Below, one piece after another: positions 1 to 7,990 of a DNA stretch of 64,000 nt. The stretch is from Nocardia aurea (GTDB taxonomy: Bacteria > Actinomycetota > Actinomycetes > Mycobacteriales > Mycobacteriaceae), in contig NZ_QCYJ01000172.1 of the NCBI RefSeq assembly GCF_003123685.1, forward strand, positions 1-64,000, written 5' to 3'. Both the position numbers and the translations under genes were made by a program. Positions within the stretch are counted from its first letter, which is position 1. Each line of letters begins with the position of its first letter. Under the pieces are notes generated by a model. It ran no database searches. It was not told where the DNA came from and was given only the letters and a program-made list of their open reading frames with translations.

Positions 1-95
1 GCATGGCAGGCTTCAAAGTCCCCCGCTCGATACAATTCCTCGACACCCTGCCGTTGAACGCCACCGGCAAAGTAATGAAAAACCAACTGCGATAA
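1..95 (+). CDS. Acyl-CoA ligase (AMP-binding), C-terminal fragment
   Basis: Only the last 30 or so codons lie in the window, reading in frame from base 3 to TAA at 93-95. The stretch GFKVPRSIQFLDTLP followed by NATGKVMKNQLR is the usual end of an ANL-superfamily acyl-CoA/acid ligase, with the A10-motif lysine in ATGK. Family knowledge: the enzyme activates a carboxylic acid as an acyl-AMP and then a CoA thioester. The substrate cannot be judged. A strong hairpin follows directly. Confidence 0.8.
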   Translation, partial: MAGFKVPRSIQFLDTLPLNATGKVMKNQLR

Positions 96-107
96 GCGCG
101 AACCGAC

Positions 108-152
108 GGCGGCGCCGGAGCGGGTGAGCACGCTCCCCGCTCCAGCGCCGCC
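108..152 (+). terminator. Hairpin terminator after the ligase fragment
   Basis: Arms at 108-124 and 136-152 pair over 17 bp with one mismatch (GGCGGCGC.GGAGCGGG and its complement), with an 11-nt loop. It lies 12 nt after the ligase stop. The downstream sequence GCTTTCGC is only weakly T-rich, as is usual for GC-rich actinobacteria. Confidence 0.6.
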
Positions 153-235
153 GCTTTCGCGATGCCGGTCGGACCGCCGGTGGTGCGCCGACCAACGTAG
201 TACCCCGAATTCTTCTCGCGCAGAAAGCGATCCCC

Positions 236-688
236 ATGACGGACTTCCCCGACTTCGATTCCCTGCGGGCAGCCGTCGGCACCGAGATCGGCACCGGCGA
301 CTGGTTCGAGATCGACCAGTCGCGCATCGACGGATTCGCCGAGGCGACCGACGACCGGCAGTGGATCCACGTCGACGCCGAACGCGCGGCGCGGGGACCC
401 TACGGCGCGACCATCGCGCACGGCTTCCTCACCCTGGCGCTGCTCGCCCCGATCACCCAGCAACTGATGTCGGTGGGTTCGGCGCGCATGGCGATCAACT
501 ACGGGCTCGACAAGGTCCGCTTCATCAGCCCGGTGCTCGTCGGCAGCCGGGTGCGCGGCACGGTCACGCTGACCTCGGTGACCGACGTGCCCGGTGGCGT
601 GCAGGCCGAGCGCACCGTGACCATCACCGCGGAGGGCGCCGAGAAACCCGCCTGTGTCGCGGTGCATCTGGTCCGGTACCTGAGCTGA
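236..688 (+). CDS. MaoC-type (R)-specific enoyl-CoA hydratase
   Basis: This 150-residue single hot-dog protein hydrates trans-2-enoyl-CoA to a (R)-3-hydroxyacyl-CoA in beta-oxidation-like pathways. The hydratase-2 motif is visible: a catalytic Asp and His in DDRQWIHVD (about residues 39-47), followed by GPYGATIAHGFLTL about 10 residues later. The length is normal for a single-domain MaoC protein. The start ATG is preceded by AAAGCGATCCCC, a poor ribosome site, but no better start exists. It stands alone between a ligase and a convergent cyclase, so the substrate is unknown. Confidence 0.85.
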   Translation: MTDFPDFDSLRAAVGTEIGTGDWFEIDQSRIDGFAEATDDRQWIHVDAERAARGPYGATIAHGFLTLALLAPITQQLMSVGSARMAINYGLDKVRFISPVLVGSRVRGTVTLTSVTDVPGGVQAERTVTITAEGAEKPACVAVHLVRYLS

Positions 689-694
689 GCGCTG

Positions 695-731
695 CCGCGC
701 TCCGGCACCGGATCACGGTGCCGGAGCGCGG
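695..731. terminator. Bidirectional terminator hairpin between convergent genes
   Basis: A perfect 16-bp stem (695-710 with 716-731) closes a 5-nt loop. The TGA stop of the minus-strand cyclase lies inside the loop at 713-715, so the hairpin serves both the MaoC gene and the cyclase gene. There is no clear T tract on either side. Confidence 0.6.
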
Positions 732-1735
732 TTCTCGACCGCTCGGTGCAGCAGCACCGGGGTGAGCGTGCCGATCCCCCTGATCTCCGCGCACGCCATA
801 TCCGTCAACCGGAAATCCGGGTGCCCACGCAATTCGGCGGCCAGCGCCGGGGCGATCACGACGCCGCCAGGCGCGGCGAGCGCGGTGAGTCTGCTGGCCA
901 GATTGACGGTATTGCCGAAAATATCGCCGAGTTGATGGTGCAGCGGCCCCCACGCCGCGCCGACGCGCAGCCCCGGAATATCGGGGTCGGCGGCGAAGGC
1001 CCGGGTGAGGCGCGTGCAGATCTCCGCGATGATCACCGGGGAATCGGCGGTGAACAGGATTTCGTCGCCGAGCAGTTTCACCACGCTGCCACCGTATTCC
1101 GACACCACGTCGATGCTGCGATGTTCGAATCGCGCCACCACCCTGAGCAGGTCGGCGGCACGGCGATCGCGACTCAGTTCGGTGAATCCGACGATATCGG
1201 CGAAGCCGACGCCCGCGTCGCGGCCCGGCGGGGTTTCCGATCCGGGATCGAGCATGTCCATCGCGTCCTCTAGCCTGCGTCGCCACAGTTGCCCGAGCAT
1301 CCACTGCACCTCGGGAATCCGCTCGGCCAGCGCCGCGGTGGTGTCGAGGGATTCCGGGGCCCGCAGCATCTGGCCCGCGACGATCTCGGCTTGTAGCCGA
1401 GCGAGTTGGGAGATGGACCTGGCCAGTACACCGACCAGGTGCAGGGCCTCGGTCTCGTCCACCAGGCCCCGGTCGGCGTACCCGGTGACCAGACGAACCA
1501 GATCGACGTCGGAGGCCGCGAAATCGACGCTGGCGTCATCGACCCGCGGGTAGCCGAGCGCGCGCAGGTAGCGTCTGCCGCGCTCCGCGGGCACGCCGAC
1601 GGCGGCGGCCACCTGATCGGCCGTGAGATTGCGTTGCTCGCCGAAGGTTCCGACCACCGGATGGTCTCCGGGGCGCATCGGCTCGCGGTCCGGCTCGTCG
1701 CGTTCGGCCGTCGTACGGGATTCGGCCCCCACCAT
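713..1735 (-). CDS. Class III adenylate cyclase with N-terminal regulatory domain
   Basis: The predicted 340-residue cytosolic protein makes cAMP from ATP. The last ~170 residues are a class III cyclase homology domain: metal-binding Asp180 in GFADIVGFTELS, Lys220 and Asp224 in VVKLLGDEILF, and Asp271, Asn278 and Arg282 in GDIFGNTVNLASR. The Lys/Asp pair is the adenine-selecting combination. The first ~165 residues are helical with no recognised membrane segment, as in the single-cyclase-domain family of mycobacterial Rv1264/Rv2212. The ATG at 1735 was chosen because AAGAAGGA lies 5 nt upstream. A longer frame to 2014 would run through the upstream gene. It sits 35 bp downstream of the MftC-like gene on the same strand, probably co-transcribed. 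Confidence 0.85.
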   Translation of the reverse strand: MVGAESRTTAERDEPDREPMRPGDHPVVGTFGEQRNLTADQVAAAVGVPAERGRRYLRALGYPRVDDASVDFAASDVDLVRLVTGYADRGLVDETEALHLVGVLARSISQLARLQAEIVAGQMLRAPESLDTTAALAERIPEVQWMLGQLWRRRLEDAMDMLDPGSETPPGRDAGVGFADIVGFTELSRDRRAADLLRVVARFEHRSIDVVSEYGGSVVKLLGDEILFTADSPVIIAEICTRLTRAFAADPDIPGLRVGAAWGPLHHQLGDIFGNTVNLASRLTALAAPGGVVIAPALAAELRGHPDFRLTDMACAEIRGIGTLTPVLLHRAVENRAPAP

Positions 1736-1770
1736 CCGATCCTTCTTTCCGGTCCGTGACCCGAGCGCCG

Positions 1771-2709
1771 CTATGCCGACCGACCGACACTCGCGAGGAC
1801 ATCCTCGTGGCGGTGGTGTCCGCCGCAGGATACGCACAGCGCGTCGTTCTCCGCGCCGCGCAGGTGTTCGAACAGCGGCGAGTACCGCCAGAGCGCGGCG
1901 AAACCGTTCGCGGTGACGATATTTCCGGCCAGCAGGGCCTCGTGCGAGGCGACCGGGCACGCGTACACGTCCCCGGTCGCGTCGATCAGGCAGGCGTTCC
2001 GGCCCGCGCCGCATCCGCCCGGCGGCTGTCCGTGATCGTCGGCGGCCGCGTCGCCGAACTCACGCTTACGGCGTCGCACATCCAGTTCCTGACCGGCACC
2101 GGGGCGGAGTTCGTACCACGGCCGTCCGGTCAGGCGGGGTGGGCGGGCGCTCGAGGTGCGCAGGCGCGCGCCGAACAGGTCGGCGACGGCGGCCATCGCG
2201 TCGAGTTGTCCCCTGTTGCGCTCGGTGAGAACCACGTCGACCGCGAAATCGTAGACACCGGAGGAGTAGAGCAATTCCATGGCGCGCACGGCCGCGCGAT
2301 AGGCCCCCGCGCCGCCGACCGGATCGTTGGTGGCCTCGGTCGCGCCGTCGAGACGGATGCGCACGTCGACGTAGCCGTTACCCGCGATCCGCCGAGCGGC
2401 CTCGGGGGTGAGGCGGCGGCCGTCGGTGCGGAAACCGACACCGATGCGCCGGGCGCTCGCGGCGTCGACGATGCGCCAGAAGTCGGTGCGGACCATCGGT
2501 TCGCCGCCGACGATGTCGAGGTACGCGACGCCCATCGCGTCGAACTCCTCGACGAGCCCCAGGCATTCCGCGGTGCCGAGTTCCCGCACCGCCGTGGACG
2601 GGAACACCGCCTCCGACTCTTCGTGGTCGTGGGTCAATTCCCAGCTGACGCGGTGCGGCGCCTCGGGCTGGTGTCCGCGTTGTCCGACCACGGGTAGTGG
2701 TGCGCTCAT
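1771..2709 (-). CDS. MftC-like radical SAM/SPASM homologue lacking the CX3CX2C cluster motif
   Basis: The 312-residue protein lines up by eye with mycofactocin maturase MftC over most of its length: VSWELT (21-26), GGEP (68-71), DVRIRLDGAT, CGAGRNACLIDATGDVYACP (232-252) and NIVTANGFAALWRYSPLF. In MftC, WELTYAC begins the radical-SAM CX3CX2C motif. Here the three positions are His29, Glu33 and Phe36, so the 4Fe-4S cluster that binds SAM cannot form in the normal way. SPASM-type cysteines remain at 233, 240, 251, 292 and 295, but the terminal YDSCRGGC segment and all that follows in MftC are missing. The gene is intact with a good GGAGG site 5 nt before ATG, so it looks like an expressed pseudoenzyme rather than a decayed gene. 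The MftC comparison is from memory, not a computed alignment. No mftA, mftB, mftD, mftE or mftF is in the window. Confidence 0.75.
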   Translation of the reverse strand: MSAPLPVVGQRGHQPEAPHRVSWELTHDHEESEAVFPSTAVRELGTAECLGLVEEFDAMGVAYLDIVGGEPMVRTDFWRIVDAASARRIGVGFRTDGRRLTPEAARRIAGNGYVDVRIRLDGATEATNDPVGGAGAYRAAVRAMELLYSSGVYDFAVDVVLTERNRGQLDAMAAVADLFGARLRTSSARPPRLTGRPWYELRPGAGQELDVRRRKREFGDAAADDHGQPPGGCGAGRNACLIDATGDVYACPVASHEALLAGNIVTANGFAALWRYSPLFEHLRGAENDALCVSCGGHHRHEDVLASVGRSA

Positions 2710-2760
2710 ACCGGCCTCCGTCGTGGTTGGGCCGCCGCGTCGCCGTGCGGCTCCGCGAAC

Positions 2761-2776
2761 GGAAATGTGATTCTCC
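2761..2776. promoter_or_regulatory. Candidate operator half-site (GGAAAT-N3-ATTCTC)
   Basis: GGAAATGTGATTCTCC matches 12 of the first 15 bases of GGAAATTACATTCTC at 9471-9485, the left half of the repeated element described at 9468-9507. It lies in the divergent region between the MftC-like gene and the amidohydrolase gene. The assignment is by similarity only. Confidence 0.4.
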
Positions 2777-2896
2777 GATTACGGTAATCCTATTTCTATC
2801 AACGGACAAGGCCCATCCGCGAACAGGATTTGCGACCATTGCTCGCATATATGTCGACCAGCCGGGCACCTGGGGTGTATGGTCGATGACACGTAT

Positions 2897-2911
2897 GAGA
2901 GTGACATTCTC
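2897..2911. promoter_or_regulatory. Palindromic operator candidate upstream of amidohydrolase
   Basis: GAGAGTGACATTCTC is an imperfect inverted repeat, related to GAGAATNTNATTCTC-type boxes at 9468-9507 and 37898-37912. It is about 90 bp before the amidohydrolase GTG. It probably binds a dimeric TetR-type repressor; the regulator is inferred. Confidence 0.45.
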
Positions 2912-3001
2912 TTCAATGAAGACTTATCATCTCGAACCTTTTCCAATCTCGAACCGGTGGAGCGCAGCCCCAACGCAGCCCCATGAACACCGAGGAGTCA
3001 C

Positions 3002-4258
3002 GTGAACATCGACGACCTGATCCTGGTGAGCATCGACGACCATGTCGTCGAGCCGCTCGACATGTTCGACGGCCATGTTCCGAAGAAGTGGGTTGACTAC
3101 GCACCGAAGGTCGTCGTCGACGACCAGGGCATCGATCGATGGATCTACCGGGACCGGCCGACCGGCGTCGCCGGGCTCAACGCCGTCGTCACCTGGCCCG
3201 CTGAGGAATGGGGCCGCGACCCCGCGGGTTACGCCGAGATGCGCCCCGCGGTCTACGACGTGCACGCGCGGGTTCGCGACATGGACGTCAACGGCGTGCT
3301 GACCTCGATGTGCTTCCCCACCTTCACCGGCTTCAGTGCCGGGCACCTGAGCCGCGGTGGCCAGGACGAGATCACCGTCGCGATGATCGAGGCCTACAAC
3401 AACTGGCATATCGACGACTGGGCAGGCGCCTACCCGGGCCGTTTCATCCCGATCGGCATCCTGCCCATGTGGGACCCCAAACTCGCGGTCGCCGAGATCG
3501 AGCGACTGGCGAAGCGCGGCTGTCATTCGGTGACGATGCCGGAGCTGCCGCATATCGACGGCCTGCCCAGCTACCACGACCTCGAGTACTGGGCCCCGGT
3601 GTTCCAAGCGCTGTGCGACAACGACACGGTGATGAACCTGCACATCGGCCAGGGCTTCGGCGTGCTGAAGCTGGCGCCGGACGCCCCGATCGACAACCTG
3701 ATGGTCCTCGCGCCGAGCATCTCGCTCATCGCCGCGCAGGATCTGCTGTGGGGCCCCGCGTTCCGCACCTACCCGAAGCTGAAGGTCGCGCTGTCGGAGG
3801 GCGGTGTCGGCTGGATCCCGTTCTTCCTCGACCGCTCCGACCGGCACTACACCAACCAGCGCTGGCTGCGCCGTGACTTCGGCGGCAAGATGCCCAGCGA
3901 GGTCTTCCGCGAGCACGTGCTCGCCTGCTACGTGACCGACCGGACGTCGCTGAAGTACCGCCACGACATCGGGATCGACAACATCGCGTGGGAATGCGAC
4001 TACCCGCATTCGGACTCGCTGTGGCCGGGCGCGCCGGAATTCGTGATGGAGGAGCTCGTGCACGCGGGCGCCGACGACAGTGATATCGACAAGATCACCT
4101 GGCAGAACGCCTGCCGTCACTTCAACTGGGACCCGTTCCAGCACATTCCGCGTGAGCAGGCCTCGGTCGGCGCGTTGCGCGCCAAGGCCACCGACGTCGA
4201 CATCTCGACCAAGTCGCGCGCGCAGTACGCACGGGAGTACACGCCCAGCGCCAGCTGA
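3002..4258 (+). CDS. Amidohydrolase-2 family metal-dependent hydrolase/decarboxylase
   Basis: This 418-residue TIM-barrel protein belongs to the amidohydrolase 2 (ACMSD-like) family, which hydrolyses or decarboxylates carboxylates using a bound metal. Visible markers are the N-terminal SIDDHVVEP strand, a central His in VMNLHIGQGF, and the C-terminal metal-binding Asp in ECDYPHSD. The GTG start is preceded by GAGGAG with 4 nt spacing. It is monocistronic between a divergent promoter region and a strong terminator. Proteins of this family often sit with acyl-CoA catabolic genes in actinobacteria, but the reaction here is unknown. Confidence 0.85.
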   Translation: MNIDDLILVSIDDHVVEPLDMFDGHVPKKWVDYAPKVVVDDQGIDRWIYRDRPTGVAGLNAVVTWPAEEWGRDPAGYAEMRPAVYDVHARVRDMDVNGVLTSMCFPTFTGFSAGHLSRGGQDEITVAMIEAYNNWHIDDWAGAYPGRFIPIGILPMWDPKLAVAEIERLAKRGCHSVTMPELPHIDGLPSYHDLEYWAPVFQALCDNDTVMNLHIGQGFGVLKLAPDAPIDNLMVLAPSISLIAAQDLLWGPAFRTYPKLKVALSEGGVGWIPFFLDRSDRHYTNQRWLRRDFGGKMPSEVFREHVLACYVTDRTSLKYRHDIGIDNIAWECDYPHSDSLWPGAPEFVMEELVHAGADDSDIDKITWQNACRHFNWDPFQHIPREQASVGALRAKATDVDISTKSRAQYAREYTPSAS

Positions 4259-4272
4259 CGTCTGGTACGACG

Positions 4273-4307
4273 AATGCCCCGGCAGGAGATTCTCCTGCCG
4301 GGGCATT
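4273..4307 (+). terminator. Perfect 17-bp hairpin terminator of amidohydrolase gene
   Basis: AATGCCCCGGCAGGAGA and its exact complement flank a single central base, followed by TTTCT. It is a classic intrinsic terminator 15 nt after the stop codon. Confidence 0.9.
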
Positions 4308-4350
4308 TCTCTGTTCGCCGACGCCCGGATACCCCGATCGGGACGGCGAA

Positions 4351-4378
4351 AACCCGGCCGGAGTACTCCGGCCGGGTT
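4351..4378 (-). terminator. Palindromic terminator of the convergent thiolase operon
   Basis: A perfect 28-bp palindrome (AACCCGGCCGGAGT and its complement). On the minus strand it is followed by TTTTCGCC, so it terminates transcription coming from the thiolase side. With the hairpin at 4273-4307 it forms a double, opposed terminator. Confidence 0.85.
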
Positions 4379-4415
4379 GTGTCACGACATCGCCCGCTGC
4401 GGGCGAGCGGGGTCC

Positions 4416-5588
4416 TCAGCGCGAGGTGTCGCCGCCCGGACCTTCCAGGATCGTCACCGCGGCCACCGCGGTGGGCCCACCGACGTTGTGCGCCAAGCCG
4501 ATACGCGCTCCGTCGACCTGATTGGCCGCGCTGCCGCGCAACTGCTCGAACAGTTCGACGCATTGCGCGACACCGGTGGCGCCCGGCGGATGTCCCTTGG
4601 CCTTGAGTCCGCCGCTCGGGTTCACCGGCAGCGCGCCGCCGAGCGCGGTGACGCCGGATTCGATGAGTTTGTATCCCTCGAACCGTTCGGCGAAGCCGAG
4701 GTCCTCGTAACTCATCAACTCGATGCCGGTGAAGAAATCGTGCACCTCGGCGACATCGATGTCGGAGGGTCCGAGGCCCGCCATCCGGAACGCCTCGCGC
4801 GCGGCACGCACGGTCGCGGGGAAGGTCGTCATATCCCGCTTGTGCTGGTGCATGACCGAATCCAGGCCGAGGCCGACACCGCGGACCCATACCGGCCTGT
4901 CGGTGTAGCGGTCGACCACGTCCTCGGCGGCGAGGATCAGCGCGGCGGCGCCGTCGCTCTGCGGCACACAGTCGTAGACGCGGAACGGATCGGCCACCAC
5001 GGGGGCGTCGCGCGCCTGTTCCATGGTGATCTCGAAACGTAGTCGCGCCTTGGGATTCCGCGCGCCGTTGTAGTGGTTCTTCACCGCGACCATGGCCATG
5101 TGCTCGTGGGTCGCCGGGGATTCGTACAGGTAGCGATTGACGTGCAGGGCGTAACCCGCGTGCGGGAACAGGCCCAGCTGGGAATCCCAGGCGCGGTCCC
5201 AGGTCATCGGCTGCCACTCGCCGAGCAGATCCTTCTGCGCCGTCTCGCGCAATTTGTCGGCCCCGATCACCAGGGCGACGTCGACCGCACCCGATGCCAG
5301 CGCGTACAGCGCGTTGCGCACCGCGTCGTTACCGGTCGCGCACGAGTTCTGGATGTGGGTGACGGGCAGACCCGGCAGCCCGAGCGCGTCGGCGAGCACC
5401 CCGGACGGGAAACCGTCGGTCGATCCGAGCGCGCCGAACCAGGCGGCTTGTAGATCGGCGGTACGGAATCCCTTGTCGACCGAGGCCGCGGATTCGGCGA
5501 AGGCCATCGGCAACAGATCCTTGATGCCGAGTGCGAAATGTTCGGCGAAGGGCGTCATCCCCGCGCCGACGATGGCCACTTTCCTCAT
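4416..5588 (-). CDS. SCP2-type thiolase / lipid-transfer protein
   Basis: This 390-residue thiolase-superfamily protein resembles SCP2-thiolases used for thiolytic or aldol cleavage of CoA thioesters. The nucleophilic Cys83 is in IQNSCATGNDAV, and the C-terminal His motif is GLKAKGHPPGATG, with LAHNVGG near the end. It is the last gene of an operon reading ALDH, CoA-transferase, KAS-like/OB-fold protein, thiolase, and it overlaps the upstream gene by 4 nt. The close linkage suggests that it works as a complex with that OB-fold partner, as thiolase/DUF35 pairs do. The substrate is unknown. Confidence 0.88.
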   Translation of the reverse strand: MRKVAIVGAGMTPFAEHFALGIKDLLPMAFAESAASVDKGFRTADLQAAWFGALGSTDGFPSGVLADALGLPGLPVTHIQNSCATGNDAVRNALYALASGAVDVALVIGADKLRETAQKDLLGEWQPMTWDRAWDSQLGLFPHAGYALHVNRYLYESPATHEHMAMVAVKNHYNGARNPKARLRFEITMEQARDAPVVADPFRVYDCVPQSDGAAALILAAEDVVDRYTDRPVWVRGVGLGLDSVMHQHKRDMTTFPATVRAAREAFRMAGLGPSDIDVAEVHDFFTGIELMSYEDLGFAERFEGYKLIESGVTALGGALPVNPSGGLKAKGHPPGATGVAQCVELFEQLRGSAANQVDGARIGLAHNVGGPTAVAAVTILEGPGGDTSR

Positions 5589-6763
5589 ACCGCCTCCGGT
5601 TCCGGTTCGAACGCGTATCCGTAGTCGGGGACCCCGGCGCGCACGGCGACCCGGCGCAGCACCATCCGACCGCGGTCGCCGATGCCGACGGTGCCGGGAT
5701 CGGCGCCGGTCACCTTGGCGACGGCACGCACGCCGACTTCGTCGAGTTCCACGATCACCAGCGAATACGGACTCTTCACGCCGGGGACCGGAATCCGTAC
5801 CGTCGTCTCGGAGTACACGACGCCGGTACGCGGCAGCGGCACCAGGGTGTAGTCGGTGCTCAACAGTCCGTCGGGCCCGATCCGGTAGCGCGGCGGGAAA
5901 TCCAGTTCGTCGCTGCCGGGATGCCTGCCCGCCTCCCAGCGGACCTTGGCCTCGAAGGCGCGCTCGTAGGCGGCCAGCGACAGCGGAAGATCGGCGCCCG
6001 GCACGGTGACGCCTTCGGGCAGCGCCCGCGCGGGCTGTTCGTTACGCCGGACGTCGGCCGCGCCCGCGACGACGGTGACGCCGGACAGATTCGCCTGCTC
6101 CACTCCGACGAGCAGTCCCCCCGTTTCCCATTCGGCCATCGTGGCCAGGGCGAACAGGCTAGAACTCGCGCCGAGCGTCGGCAGTTGCGGCGGCGGGCTC
6201 AAGCACAGCGCCGACGCCTGTTTGTGGTCGACGCCCGCCACCGCCACCGGGGTGTCGAGCCAGGCCGCCGAGAGCGAGGCCATGAGTCCACGCTCGTGCA
6301 GCAGTCGCGGGTCGCCGTAGTCGTGCACGGCCCCGACCGCGTTGCGGGTGCGCACGGGAAGACTGCGCGTCACCCTGGCCGCGGTGCGGACCTGGATGCC
6401 GCCGCGGTCGGAGACGTAGGCCGCGACCGCGCCCGCGGGTTCCAGATCGACGCCGATCACGATGGTGCGCGGCCGCGCCGAACTCAACGCGTCCAAGGCC
6501 GCCGGAGCGCCGCCGAGGCGTTCGATCACCTCGAGCTCGGGGTCGAGCCCGAGCCCGGCCAGCAACACCGCGGCATTACTGCTGTCCATGAGCGGCAGGT
6601 CCCGGCTGACCAGGACCACCCGCTCCACCGGCTCGCCGTGCGCTACCGCGGCACGGCCCGCTTCGACCGCAAGGGTGACCGCGTCTTCGTCCTCACCGGG
6701 CACCCTGCTGCGTCTACTGCCCCAACAGGGCAGATAGGTCCCGATAGACGTGACAAAAGGCAT
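5585..6763 (-). CDS. KAS-III/HMG-CoA-synthase-like domain fused to a C-terminal OB-fold (DUF35-like)
   Basis: In the 392-residue protein the N-terminal ~270 residues look like the HMG-CoA synthase/KAS III fold (TSIGTYLP at the start, GEDEDAVTLAVEAG near 23). The last ~110 residues look like a DUF35 OB-fold acyl-CoA-associated domain (DFPPRYRIGPDG). In ordinary DUF35 proteins a zinc ribbon with four Cys surrounds the FPPR motif. Here those positions carry non-Cys residues (GRHPGSDELDFPPRYRIGPDG in sequence), so no zinc site is apparent. The expected catalytic Cys region reads ERLGGAPAALDAL with no Cys. It is probably a non-catalytic or altered partner of the thiolase it overlaps by 4 nt. The order thiolase-fold then OB-fold is opposite to the fusion at 12174. 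Confidence 0.7.
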   Translation of the reverse strand: MPFVTSIGTYLPCWGSRRSRVPGEDEDAVTLAVEAGRAAVAHGEPVERVVLVSRDLPLMDSSNAAVLLAGLGLDPELEVIERLGGAPAALDALSSARPRTIVIGVDLEPAGAVAAYVSDRGGIQVRTAARVTRSLPVRTRNAVGAVHDYGDPRLLHERGLMASLSAAWLDTPVAVAGVDHKQASALCLSPPPQLPTLGASSSLFALATMAEWETGGLLVGVEQANLSGVTVVAGAADVRRNEQPARALPEGVTVPGADLPLSLAAYERAFEAKVRWEAGRHPGSDELDFPPRYRIGPDGLLSTDYTLVPLPRTGVVYSETTVRIPVPGVKSPYSLVIVELDEVGVRAVAKVTGADPGTVGIGDRGRMVLRRVAVRAGVPDYGYAFEPEPEAV

Positions 6764-6781
6764 CGGTCACCCTTTCCCGAG

Positions 6782-7990
6782 CTAAGACACCGCGCCCGCG
6801 GTCTTCAGCTCGATAATGCGATCCCAGTCCATACCCAGTTCGAGCAGAACTTCTTCTGTGTGCGCCGCGAATTCGGGGCCGGGCCGCAGCTCGGGCGCAC
6901 CGACATCGAATTGCACAGGGCTGGAGACCAATTCCAGTTCACCGGCCTGCAACAGGTACTCGTTCGCCCTGATCTGGGCGTCCGATCCGAGCTGCAACGA
7001 ATCCTGGACGGGCGCCCACGGCCCCGCGAGGGTCGCGAACCGCTCGGTCCATTCTGCCAGAGTGCGTCCCTTGATCACCTCGCGCAGGATCGCCACCGCT
7101 TCGGCGGTATTCGCCGAGATCGCGGCGGAATCGGCGAAACGCGGATCGTCGATCAGTTCCGGCCGATCGATGTGACGGCACACATCGGCCCAGAACTTGC
7201 CCGGCTGGAGCATCACGAACGACAGGTACCGGTCGTCGGAGGTGGCGTAGAGCCCCGACAGCGGGTTGGTCGGCGCACCGTGGGCGCCGGGAACCGGCGC
7301 GATCATCGGCTGCTTCTGCTGTGCCGACAGCGCGATGGTGTGGCCGAGTGCCCACAGTCCGCTACCGAGCAGCGACACGTCGACGACCGAGGTCTCCCCC
7401 GTGCGCTCCCGTTTCAACAGCGCGGCGGCGATACCACCCGCGAGGTTGGTGCCGGAGATGGTGTCACCGAACGCGGGTCCCGGCGGCTGGATCATGCCGT
7501 CGGTTCCGGGCGGGGTGATCGTGGCGGCGACGCCGCCGCGGCACCAGAACGCAGTCATGTCGTATCCGCCGCGCGTCGACTCGACACCGCGCGGGCCGAG
7601 CGCACTGCCACGGGCGTACACGATATTCGGGTTCACCGCGCGGATGTGCTCCACGTCGATGCCGAATTTGGCGCGCGCCTGCGGCAGGAAACTGGTCAGG
7701 AAGACATCGGCCTTCTTGGCCAGCTCGAGGATGACCTCGCGGCCCTCGGCCACCGTCATATCGATGCCGATACTGCGCTTGCCGCGATTGGCGTGCTCCA
7801 CATTGGGATTCGGGTCGCCCTCGACGGTGAAGGCGCCGATCCGCCGCAGGCCGCGTTGCGGATCGCCGTTGACCGCGTGTTCGACCTTGATGACCTCGGC
7901 GCCCCAGTCGGACAGGACAGCGCCCGCCGACGGAACGAACCCGTACATCGCGACTTCGAGGACCTTGATACCTTCCAGCGGCTTGCTCAT
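6782..7990 (-). CDS. Class III CoA-transferase (CaiB/BaiF family)
   Basis: The 402-residue protein begins KPLEGIKVLEVAMYGFVPSAG, the standard N-terminus of formyl-CoA/carnitine-type CoA-transferases, and has SDWGAEVIKVEH. The catalytic Asp candidate is in TRGGYDMTAFW. It moves CoA between an acyl-CoA donor and an organic acid. It overlaps the upstream aldehyde dehydrogenase gene by 4 nt, so the pair could convert an aldehyde to its acid and then to its CoA ester. The start ATG is set by that overlap. Confidence 0.9.
   Translation of the reverse strand: MSKPLEGIKVLEVAMYGFVPSAGAVLSDWGAEVIKVEHAVNGDPQRGLRRIGAFTVEGDPNPNVEHANRGKRSIGIDMTVAEGREVILELAKKADVFLTSFLPQARAKFGIDVEHIRAVNPNIVYARGSALGPRGVESTRGGYDMTAFWCRGGVAATITPPGTDGMIQPPGPAFGDTISGTNLAGGIAAALLKRERTGETSVVDVSLLGSGLWALGHTIALSAQQKQPMIAPVPGAHGAPTNPLSGLYATSDDRYLSFVMLQPGKFWADVCRHIDRPELIDDPRFADSAAISANTAEAVAILREVIKGRTLAEWTERFATLAGPWAPVQDSLQLGSDAQIRANEYLLQAGELELVSSPVQFDVGAPELRPGPEFAAHTEEVLLELGMDWDRIIELKTAGAVS

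Noticed and set aside
713..2014. Longer adenylate cyclase reading to 2014
   Set aside because: The first 93 residues run inside the upstream MftC-like gene and are Arg-rich, unlike the family. The ATG at 1735 has a good ribosome site.
1771..2709. A complete mycofactocin biosynthesis cluster
   Set aside because: No mftA, mftB, mftD, mftE or mftF homologue is present, and the MftC-like protein lacks the cluster cysteines.
2710..3001. KstR-type cholesterol operator (TNNAACNNGTTNNA)
   Set aside because: No match was found here or in the other intergenic regions examined; the repeated elements have a different consensus.
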